A program made the translations under genes and the position numbers. The notes beneath the pieces were generated by a model, which did not search any database, was not told the origin of the DNA, and worked only from the letters and a program-made list of their open reading frames with translations. This document shows, one piece after another, positions 1 through 5,138 of a stretch of 5,477 nucleotides of DNA. Position 1 is the first letter of the stretch; each line of letters opens with the position of its first letter. Source of the stretch: Candidatus Rokuibacteriota bacterium (GTDB lineage: Bacteria > Methylomirabilota > Methylomirabilia > Rokubacteriales > CSP1-6); contig JACOVB010000080.1 in NCBI GenBank assembly GCA_016177555.1, positions 1 to 5,477 of the forward strand, read 5' to 3'.

Positions 1-162
1 GAGGACAAGGACCTGGTCCGCCGGGCGCTGGAGGACTATCGGCGGGGGCCCGGGGACTACGCTGATTACCTCATGGGGTGGCGCAACCGGCGGGCTGGCT
101 GCGAGTCGACCGCCACGTTCGACGGGGCCCTGAAGGGGAGCGATCTCTTCGTCCTGCTCTGA
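1..162 (+). CDS. PIN-domain (VapC-like) protein, C-terminal part only
   Basis: An open frame runs from the first base to TGA at 160-162 and gives the last 53 residues of a protein whose start lies left of the window. The pattern is that of a PIN-domain C-terminus: a helix with ALEDYRRG, then DYADYLM, where the Asp at fragment residue 22 fits the third conserved acidic position, then TATFD with Asp 41 as the fourth, and a short hydrophobic end, LFVLL. PIN proteins are metal-dependent RNases and many are toxins of VapBC toxin-antitoxin pairs. The antitoxin, usually just upstream, would be outside this window, so the toxin role is inferred. The gene converges on the M20 gene to its right, with 36 bp between the two stop codons. 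A PIN protein outside a toxin-antitoxin pair is also possible. Confidence 0.75.
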   Translation, partial: EDKDLVRRALEDYRRGPGDYADYLMGWRNRRAGCESTATFDGALKGSDLFVLL

Positions 163-198
163 GCAGCCGCTGGCCGGGTTGCTGCCGTCCTGGGCCTG

Positions 199-1401
199 CT
201 ACCCCTGGGCCTTCGCGAACTCCTCCTTGGCCTTCCGGAGCGCCTCGGGATCCGCCAGCAGGTCCAGCGCCGTCATGGCCAGCGTCTTGGCGGCCGCCAC
301 CATCCCCTTGCGGGCCAGCGGGGACTTCGCCCACTCGGCGAACTCGCGCGAGTGGCCGGGGATGCCGTCCGGCGAGATGCGGATGTAGGGGTGGATGGTC
401 GGCAGCGCCTGGCTCACGTTGCCGCAGTCGGTGGAGCCGTAGCCGGCCTGGCCGTCGTCGGGGTCCACGGGGAAATCGATGCGCTCGAGGTTCTGGCCGA
501 AGAGAGTCGCCATGGTGACGTTCGGCTTGAGCGGGTCGTGGATGATCGGGTCGGGCGTGACCGTGACCGTGCATCCGGTGGCGGTGGCGGCGCCCTGGGC
601 GCAGCCCTCGAAACGGCGAAGCAGTTCCTTGCAGTAGTCGCGGGTCGGCGCGCGCAGGTAGAACTCGGCCGCCGTGTGCTCGGGGATGATGTTGGCCTGA
701 TCGCCGCCCTTGGTGATGACGCCGTGGATGCGGGCCTCGGGGCGCACCTGCTGGCGCATCATGTCCAGCGAGACGAAGAGCTGGATCATGGCGTTGAGCG
801 CGTTGACGCCGCGCCAGGGCCAGGACGAGGCGTGGGCCGCCCGCCCGAAGAACTCGCAACTGACCTTGATGATGCCGAGACTCGGCCGCCAGATCTGCGT
901 TCCCGGGCGGCCGTGGATCATCATGGCGGCGTCCACGTCCTTGAAAACGCCGGCCTCCATGAGGCGCACCTTGCCCGCCCCGCCCTCCTCGGCCGGGGTG
1001 CCGATGACCTGGATGCGGCCCGGGAAGGGGAGCGGCCGGAGCGCGGCGGCGAGCGCGGCACCGGCGCCCACGCCCGAGGTGGCGATGACGTTGTGGCCGC
1101 AGGCATGCCCGATATTAGGCAGCGCGTCGTACTCGGCCATGATGGCGATGGTGGGGCCGGGTCCCTGGCCACCGATGGTCGCCCGGAAGGCCGTGGGCAG
1201 CCCGCCTACCCCGCGCTGCACCTGGGCCCCTTGCGCCTCGAGGAACGCGGTGAGCCAGGCGGCCGCCTTCTCCTCCTTGAAGCAGAGCTCGGGGTTCTCG
1301 TGGATGCGATGGCTCAGCCGCTCGAGGTCGTCGGCCAGCCGCTCCACCGCCTCGGCGATCTTGCTCTTGGCCGCATCCAGGGTGTCGTTCGTCGCTGCCA
1401 T
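199..1401 (-). CDS. M20 family metallo-amidohydrolase (AbgB / PM20D2-like), downstream paralogue
   Basis: This 400-residue protein is a full-length M20-family zinc or manganese amidohydrolase, a cytosolic enzyme cleaving amide or dipeptide bonds. No signal peptide is visible. Expected ligands and catalytic residues are present: HACGHN (Cys101, His103), GTPAEEGG (Glu138/Glu139, catalytic base and metal ligand), MIHG (His163), STDCGNVS (Asp325) and PGHS (His350). The dimerisation (lid) domain is about residues 176-270, beginning near FFGRAAHAS. The features fit the M20D branch of p-aminobenzoyl-glutamate hydrolase AbgB and the mammalian beta-alanyl-lysine dipeptidase PM20D2; the true substrate cannot be read from sequence. 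The ATG at 1401 has a GAGGAG ribosome site at 1408-1413, six bases away. It is the last gene of the leftward cluster, 55 bp after the FMN-binding gene, and is closely related to the M20 gene at 2074-3243. Family call is firm, substrate unknown. Confidence 0.93.
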   Translation of the reverse strand: MAATNDTLDAAKSKIAEAVERLADDLERLSHRIHENPELCFKEEKAAAWLTAFLEAQGAQVQRGVGGLPTAFRATIGGQGPGPTIAIMAEYDALPNIGHACGHNVIATSGVGAGAALAAALRPLPFPGRIQVIGTPAEEGGAGKVRLMEAGVFKDVDAAMMIHGRPGTQIWRPSLGIIKVSCEFFGRAAHASSWPWRGVNALNAMIQLFVSLDMMRQQVRPEARIHGVITKGGDQANIIPEHTAAEFYLRAPTRDYCKELLRRFEGCAQGAATATGCTVTVTPDPIIHDPLKPNVTMATLFGQNLERIDFPVDPDDGQAGYGSTDCGNVSQALPTIHPYIRISPDGIPGHSREFAEWAKSPLARKGMVAAAKTLAMTALDLLADPEALRKAKEEFAKAQG

Positions 1402-1456
1402 GCCTCTCTCCTCGCGTCTGTCCGCCGGCCGGGGGGCCCCGTCGTCGGGTCTCGGG

Positions 1457-2077
1457 TCAGGATGGTTGACGGTCGATGGTCCACTCGAGGGCGTCGGCCG
1501 CGCGCCCGTCGCCGGGCCGCCCGCGCTGCCTGAGCAGGGCGATGATCTTCCGCCGCGCCTCCACGGGCCGGTTCTGGGCGAGCTTGAACTTGGCCCGGAC
1601 GGCCGTCACCTGGAGCCGCACCGCGGCCAGCTGGCCGAGGGCGCCGCGATAGAGCGGGTCCTCCACGCCCAGCGGCCGGTAGCCGCCCTCGGGCTGATGC
1701 TTGGCGAGGAGGCGCACCTGCTGCGCCAGCACCTCCGCGGGGTCCTCGGCCACGGCGCCCCCGCACTCGAAGATCGCCGTGCGGTGATAGGCCGTGGCGG
1801 ATCCGGCGTATTCCGGGTGCACCCAGTGGGACGGGATCACGGCCAGGATCTCGTCCACCTCGAAGAGGCAGCGCGGCCGCGCCTTGAGGTCCGCGACCTG
1901 CTCGTCGGCCCGCACCAGGTGGAGCTCCAAGGAGATCCCATCGTACACGAAGTTGTAGAGCCCGAGATGGGGCGTGCCGTCCTCGCCCATGGTGACGAGG
2001 CGCCCCATCTCCTGCGACTGCACGAAGCGATCGACGTCGTCCCGGGCGATGTCGGCGTAGTAGTCGTGGAAGATCAC
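1457..2077 (-). CDS. FMN-binding split-barrel protein, PaiB-like (pyridoxamine 5'-phosphate oxidase superfamily)
   Basis: This is a 206-residue protein, about the usual length for PaiB-type FMN-binding proteins (Pfam FMN_bind_2). Residues 24-45 (MGRLVT..DGTPHLGLYNFVYDG) look like the first strands of the flavin split barrel. Residues 76-100 hold DEILAVIPSHWVHPEY and AYHRT, matching the central block of the family. Residues 164-200 hold FKLAQNR, RRKIIALL and a final helix, resembling the PaiB C-terminal KLSQN block. B. subtilis PaiB is described as a negative regulator; most relatives are uncharacterised flavin or heme-binding proteins, so regulator versus enzyme stays open. The start is a GTG at 2075-2077, sharing four bases (GTGA) with the stop of the upstream M20 gene. 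Residue 2 onward already looks like family sequence, so a later start is unlikely. The open frame continues further upstream inside the M20 gene, but that part is only a shadow. Confidence 0.82.
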   Translation of the reverse strand: MIFHDYYADIARDDVDRFVQSQEMGRLVTMGEDGTPHLGLYNFVYDGISLELHLVRADEQVADLKARPRCLFEVDEILAVIPSHWVHPEYAGSATAYHRTAIFECGGAVAEDPAEVLAQQVRLLAKHQPEGGYRPLGVEDPLYRGALGQLAAVRLQVTAVRAKFKLAQNRPVEARRKIIALLRQRGRPGDGRAADALEWTIDRQPS

Positions 2078-2097
2078 CGCCGAGCGAACTCCTCCTT
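2074..2097 (-). promoter_or_regulatory. Translational coupling site: GTGA stop/start overlap with embedded ribosome site
   Basis: The last codons of the upstream M20 gene (Lys-Glu-Glu-Phe) spell AAGGAGGAG at 2089-2097 on the minus strand, a strong Shine-Dalgarno match. Eleven bases later comes GTGA, where the GTG start of the FMN-binding gene (2077-2075) overlaps the TGA stop of the M20 gene (2076-2074). This supports one transcript and coupled translation of the two proteins, and it fixes the otherwise ambiguous start of the second gene. Confidence 0.75.
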
Positions 2098-3243
2098 GGC
2101 CGCCTGGACCCTGGTGGGGTCGGCCAGCAGGTCGAGCGCGGTCATGGCCATGGTCTTGGCGGCGGCCAGCATGCCGGCGCGGGCCAGCGGCGTGACGGCG
2201 GCGGCGGCGAAGTCGCGCGTGTGGATGGCCGTGCCCGTGGGCGCGATGCCGATCATCGGCTGGATGGCCGGGATGACCTGGCTCACGTTTCCGATATCCG
2301 AGGAGCCCAGCCGGTCGGGAATCGGCTCCCCCTCGGTGAGCCCCACCACCGCCATGTTGGCGGCGAAGAGATCCAGCAGTGTCTGATTGCGCTTCATGGG
2401 CTCGTAGATCGCGTCGTCGTGCCGGGTCACCTTGAGACCGGCCCCGGCGGCCTTGGCCGCGCCCTCGGCGCATGTCACCACGCGTGCGTAGAGGTCCCAC
2501 ATCGTGTCGATGCGCGGCGCGCGCACGTAGAAGGTGGCGGCGGCGTACTCCGGGATGATGTTGGCCGCCGCGCCGCCGTTGGTGATGATGCCGTGGATCC
2601 GGCAGTCCGGGCGCACTTGCTGGCGCAGCATGCTGACGGCGTTGAAGGTCTGGATGCAGGCGTCCAGCGCGTTGATCCCCGCCCACGGGTCGGCGGAGGC
2701 ATGCGAGGCCCGGCCCGTGTACTCGAAGGTCGCGCGGACGATCCCGAGGAGATCCGAGTGGAGCAGCGTGCGGTCGAAGCCGTGGATCATCATGGCGCAG
2801 TCCACGTCCTTGAAGACCCCCGCCTTGATGAGCCGGACCTTTCCGGCGCCGCCCTCCTCGGCCGGCGTGCCGATCACCTGGATGCGTCCCTTCGGGAGCT
2901 TGCCCTTCACGGCGGCCAGCGCGGCGCCCGCGCCCGCGCCCGACGTGGCGATGACATTGTGGCCGCAGGCATGCCCGATGCCGGGCAGCGCGTCGTACTC
3001 GCAGAGGATGGCGATGGTGGGCCCGTCGCCTCCCTCGATGGTCGCGCGGAAGGCGGTCTCGACCCCGCCCACGCCCGTCTCGACCTTCAACCCCTTGGAG
3101 GCAAGGAACTCGCTGAGCCAGGCGCAGGCCTGCATCTCCTGGTAGCCGAGCTCGGGGTGGTCGTGGATCTGCCGTGAGAGGGCTTCAAGCTCGTTCCCCA
3201 GGCTGTCCACCGCCTGGACGATCGCGTCTTTCACTGCGCTCAT
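2074..3243 (-). CDS. M20 family metallo-amidohydrolase (AbgB / PM20D2-like), upstream paralogue
   Basis: This 389-residue cytosolic M20 amidohydrolase has the complete active-site set: HACGHN (Cys93, His95), GTPAEEGG (Glu129/Glu130), MIHG (His154), SSDIGNVS (Asp316) and AIHTRDF (His341). The lid or dimerisation domain is about residues 167-262, beginning near FEYTGRASHAS. The product should hydrolyse an amide such as an aminoacyl, dipeptide or p-aminobenzoyl-glutamate-type substrate; the exact one is not readable. The ATG at 3243 has GGAGGT at 3248-3253, four bases upstream, and the N-terminal helix runs straight into the conserved HDHPELGYQE block, so the start is well supported. It is the first gene of the leftward cluster and overlaps the FMN-binding gene by four bases. 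It shares many identical stretches with the M20 gene at 199-1401 (HACGHNVIATSG, IGTPAEEGGAGKVRL, AGVFKDVD, RQQVRP, ANIIPE, DLLADP, AKEEFA). The differences near the substrate pocket (FDRTLLHSD versus RPGTQIWRP after MIHG) suggest different specificity. Confidence 0.94.
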   Translation of the reverse strand: MSAVKDAIVQAVDSLGNELEALSRQIHDHPELGYQEMQACAWLSEFLASKGLKVETGVGGVETAFRATIEGGDGPTIAILCEYDALPGIGHACGHNVIATSGAGAGAALAAVKGKLPKGRIQVIGTPAEEGGAGKVRLIKAGVFKDVDCAMMIHGFDRTLLHSDLLGIVRATFEYTGRASHASADPWAGINALDACIQTFNAVSMLRQQVRPDCRIHGIITNGGAAANIIPEYAAATFYVRAPRIDTMWDLYARVVTCAEGAAKAAGAGLKVTRHDDAIYEPMKRNQTLLDLFAANMAVVGLTEGEPIPDRLGSSDIGNVSQVIPAIQPMIGIAPTGTAIHTRDFAAAAVTPLARAGMLAAAKTMAMTALDLLADPTRVQAAKEEFARR

Positions 3244-3289
3244 GAGGACCTCCGCGAGGGTTGGGTGTCTGGTGCCGGAAACAGGACCG

Positions 3290-3298
3290 AGCCTATCA
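3290..3298 (-). promoter_or_regulatory. Candidate extended -10 promoter element for the M20 cluster
   Basis: On the minus strand the sequence TGATAGGCT lies in the 72 bp between the lipoprotein stop codon and the ATG of the first M20 gene. It fits an extended -10 (TG-N-TAnnnT). Transcription would begin near 3283, giving a leader of about 40 bases that contains the GGAGGT ribosome site. No good -35 hexamer is visible at 17-18 bp, so this is tentative. It matches the style of the candidate -10 before the MoxR gene. Confidence 0.3.
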
Positions 3299-3315
3299 CA
3301 GGGACCCGGACCCGG

Positions 3316-3480
3316 CTACGGCGACTCGATGCAGAAGAGGAAGACGAGCGGGCGGCTTGGACCGGGGTCACGCTCGCTGAGGCAGCGGGTGTGCGGTGTC
3401 TCCGTGGAGCGCGGGGACATGGCGCATCCCCCGAGCGCCATGAGCAGGAGGAGGCAGGCGAGGAGCCGCGGCCGCCGCAT
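3316..3480 (-). CDS. Small lipoprotein, 54 residues, no recognised family
   Basis: The ATG at 3480-3478 opens a 54-codon frame ending in TAG at 3318-3316. The N-terminus is a textbook lipoprotein signal: positive MRRPR, a hydrophobic core of leucines (LLACLLLLMA) and a lipobox LGGC with Cys19 as the lipidation site, followed by Ala-Met. The mature peptide would be only 36 residues: a Ser/Thr/Pro/Arg-rich stretch with Cys33, then a hydrophobic end, RPLVFLFCIESP, with Cys50. The two extra cysteines could pair outside the cytoplasm. No Shine-Dalgarno is seen; the bases before the ATG form an inverted repeat. The next in-frame Met (residue 14) would lose the charged n-region, so the first ATG is preferred. 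It lies 56 bp after the histidine kinase stop codon on the same strand and may share its transcript. Function is unknown. It could be a chance frame, but the signal peptide layout is unusually complete. Confidence 0.6.
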   Translation of the reverse strand: MRRPRLLACLLLLMALGGCAMSPRSTETPHTRCLSERDPGPSRPLVFLFCIESP

Positions 3481-3504
3481 GCCAGGCAGGGTACCATGCC
3501 TGGC
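3481..3504. repeat. 24-bp near-perfect palindrome directly before the lipoprotein start
   Basis: The arms GCCAGGCA (3481-3488) and TGCCTGGC (3497-3504) are exact inverted copies, and the centre contains GGTACC, so 11 of 12 base pairs are symmetric; only 3489/3496 mismatch. It touches the ATG of the small lipoprotein gene. As RNA it would form an 8-bp stem that could hide the start region. As DNA it has the size and symmetry of a dimeric repressor operator. Which, if either, cannot be told from sequence. Confidence 0.6.
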
Positions 3505-3531
3505 CCGCGCGGGCCGGCACGGCGTCCGGCC
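3502..3531 (-). terminator. GC-rich inverted repeats after the kinase gene, possible weak terminator
   Basis: Two further inverted repeats lie just past the kinase stop codon. A 6-bp stem GGCCGG/CCGGCC has an 8-base loop (3512-3531) and begins five bases after the stop. A perfect 14-bp palindrome, GGCCCGCGCGGGCC, lies at 3502-3515. There is no T-run on the minus strand, so a classical intrinsic terminator is not shown. The hairpins may only pause transcription or stabilise the message end, and chance is appreciable in such GC-rich DNA. Confidence 0.3.
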
Positions 3532-3536
3532 TGGCG

Positions 3537-4868
3537 TCAGCCTCCGGGGCTCCGTTCCGTACGCCTGAGGCTCACGGGGAGCTCGACGACGAAGAGCGCG
3601 CCGCCTTCCGCGACGTTCTCGGCCCAGAGCTGGCCGCCGTGCTCCTTGATGATGCCGTAGGCGACGCTGAGCCCGAGCCCTCGCCCCTGGTCAGGGCCCT
3701 TGGTCGTGAAGAAGGGATTGAAGATACGGGGCAGGTGCTCCCGAGCGATGCCGGGCCCGTCGTCGGCCACCTCGATCCTCACCCCGCCGGGCAGGGGCAT
3801 GAGGCGCAACCGGAGCGTCCCCCCTCCGTGGGCGGCCGCCATGGCGTGGCGGGCATTGTCCACCAGATGCGTCAGGACCTGTCGGAGCTGCGAGGCGTCG
3901 CCCCAGATGATGCGCACCTCCTCGAGGTCGAGCCGGGTCGCGATGTGCGCGGTTTCGAGTCGGGGTCCCTCCTGCGCGAGCACGCTCCGGATCTCCGTGG
4001 GGACGGAGCACGGCGCGCGGTGGGCCGGGTTGGGCTCGGCGAACTGGCGCAAGTCCTTCACGATCTTGGCCGCGCGCTTGGCCGCGGTGTCGATCATCAA
4101 GAGTCCGTGCGGGAGATCGGCTGGCGTCTCCCCCTGGAGCAGCACGTGCACCTGGCCGAGGATGATCGTGAGCGGGTTGTTGATCTCGTGCGCCACTCCC
4201 GCCGCGAGGCCGTCCACGGCCGAAAGCCGCTCGGCCCGTACCGTGGCGGTGCGCCCCCGCTCCAGCTCCTCGACGTGGCGGCGCGCCTCCGAGTGGAGAC
4301 GGGCGTTGTCCAGCGCCAGCCCGATCTGATCGGCCACGCACTCGAGCAGGTGGAGCTCGGCGCTGGTGAAGCGGCTCGGAACCTGGCGGCCGAGCGACAG
4401 CGTCCCCAGGACGCGCTGGCGGGCCCGGATCGGCACGCAGACGAAGCCACGGATCCCGTCGGCGGCCACCACGTCCCGGGCCGCCGGCAGGAGGTCCTTC
4501 ACCCTGGCGACGTCCTGCACCCGCCGCGGGAGGCCCGAGGCCGCCACGCCGCCGATGAGGCCCGTCCCCATGGGCAGGACCCCGTTGATCGCACGGAGGC
4601 GCTCGGAGAGTCCCCGATCGCCGCGCAGCAGGAGTCGCGCGCCGTCGGAGGAGATGAGGTGCAGACTCGAGATCTCGTGGCCCGTCACCCGCGTCAGGGC
4701 CTCCAGTGACCGCTCGATCACCTGTTCCAGATCCAGCGTGGAGTTCACGGCCTCGCCGACGGCGCGCAGGACACGCAGGTGCCGGATGAGAGTCGGGAGG
4801 CGCCTCCCGGCCCGCCCCGCTGTCGTCGTGACTCCTTCAGCCGTCAGCGGCATCGGCGCTGTCCCCAT
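3537..4868 (-). CDS. Soluble sensor histidine kinase, GAF-HisKA-HATPase_c
   Basis: From the ATG at 4868 the product has 443 residues. A GAF sensor domain spans about 45-192 (GTGLIGGVAASG, then VCVPIRARQRVLGTLSLG), followed by a short helical linker. The HisKA dimerisation helix carries the H-box GVAHEINNPL with phospho-acceptor His227. The HATPase_c domain has the N-box LVDNARHAM (Asn338), G1 DDGPGI (369-374), F-box FNPFFTTK (383-390) and G2 GRGLGLS (395-401). It should autophosphorylate in response to a ligand or redox signal bound by the GAF domain. No transmembrane segment or signal peptide is seen, so it is cytosolic. It has no receiver domain and there is no response regulator nearby, so the partner is unknown. 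The start is uncertain: a GTG at 4928 (463 residues) and an ATG at 4853 (438 residues) are in frame, none has a good ribosome site, and recognisable sequence begins only about 20 residues after the chosen Met. Confidence 0.92.
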   Translation of the reverse strand: MGTAPMPLTAEGVTTTAGRAGRRLPTLIRHLRVLRAVGEAVNSTLDLEQVIERSLEALTRVTGHEISSLHLISSDGARLLLRGDRGLSERLRAINGVLPMGTGLIGGVAASGLPRRVQDVARVKDLLPAARDVVAADGIRGFVCVPIRARQRVLGTLSLGRQVPSRFTSAELHLLECVADQIGLALDNARLHSEARRHVEELERGRTATVRAERLSAVDGLAAGVAHEINNPLTIILGQVHVLLQGETPADLPHGLLMIDTAAKRAAKIVKDLRQFAEPNPAHRAPCSVPTEIRSVLAQEGPRLETAHIATRLDLEEVRIIWGDASQLRQVLTHLVDNARHAMAAAHGGGTLRLRLMPLPGGVRIEVADDGPGIAREHLPRIFNPFFTTKGPDQGRGLGLSVAYGIIKEHGGQLWAENVAEGGALFVVELPVSLRRTERSPGG

Positions 4869-5138
4869 GGTAGAGGGAGGGGAGCAAGTCCGGTGCCACA
4901 GGCCATGCGCCGGAAAGGCCCGTTCCACAAGTCAGTCCGGCGCCCCGGCACCCGCCGACCGTCGGCGAGGAAACGGCCGCGGGGGAACAGTGTCAGCCCG
5001 GCGATCCCAGGAGCATCCGGGCTCGCGCCACCCGGCGCCTGATGGACTGGTGCGAGTAGAGAAAGAACTCCTTCATCGCGGTTCCATGTCGCATTCCTTG
5101 ATGTTAGACTGAACGACAATTCACTCACAGGAGCCGCC
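4869..5138. other. Divergent intergenic region between kinase and MoxR genes
   Basis: This 270-bp stretch separates two divergent genes and should hold both promoters. Its right end (about 5060-5138) is distinctly less GC-rich, as expected near a promoter, and contains the MoxR signals described separately. No convincing -35/-10 pair was found for the leftward kinase gene. The part at 4869-4928 may be kinase coding if the GTG at 4928 is used. A 33-codon minus-strand frame at 5094-4993 is noted as a weak candidate only. No RNA gene, long repeat or attachment site was seen. Confidence 0.6.
5082..5133 (+). promoter_or_regulatory. Candidate promoter and ribosome site of the MoxR gene
   Basis: An extended -10, TGTTAGACT (5102-5110), stands 17 bp after a poor -35, TTCCAT (5082-5087). 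Transcription would begin near 5117, giving a leader of about 22 bases. That leader includes AGGAG at 5129-5133, five bases before the ATG at 5139. The ribosome site is convincing; the promoter is a reasonable guess based on the extended -10 and the local drop in GC. Confidence 0.45.

Noticed and set aside
154..185. Small inverted repeats around the PIN stop codon (CTGCTC T GAGCAG at 154-166; GCAGC...GCTGC at 163-185) as a bidirectional terminator.
   Set aside because: The stems are only 5-6 bp, one has too small a loop, and there is no T-run on either strand. At this GC content such repeats are expected by chance.
1425..1440. CCGGCCGG and GGGGCCCC palindromes between the FMN-binding gene and the second M20 gene.
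   Set aside because: Both are 8-bp GC-only palindromes, common by chance here, with no T-run or operator-like spacing.
2078..2686. Upstream extension of the FMN-binding frame into the M20 gene.
   Set aside because: The extra residues are low-complexity Arg/Gly/His/Ala sequence in a different frame over conserved M20 coding sequence. The GTGA overlap with an embedded ribosome site gives a better start.
352..3177. Long plus-strand open frames (352-1533, 710-2386, 2221-3177) across the M20 cluster.
   Set aside because: They are antisense to M20 and FMN-binding genes that carry complete family motifs. Their translations are Arg/Ala/Gly/Pro/Ser-rich low-complexity with no recognisable domain, typical of shadows in GC-rich DNA.
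3240..3497. An 85-codon minus-strand frame starting at 3497.
   Set aside because: It overlaps the lipoprotein frame in another register, reads through the likely M20 promoter and ribosome site, and is Ser/Arg/Pro-rich with no signal or domain.
3639..4709. A 356-codon plus-strand frame opposite the histidine kinase.
   Set aside because: The opposite strand encodes all kinase boxes in order. This frame is His/Arg/Gly/Glu-rich with no domain and is explained by codon bias on the coding strand.
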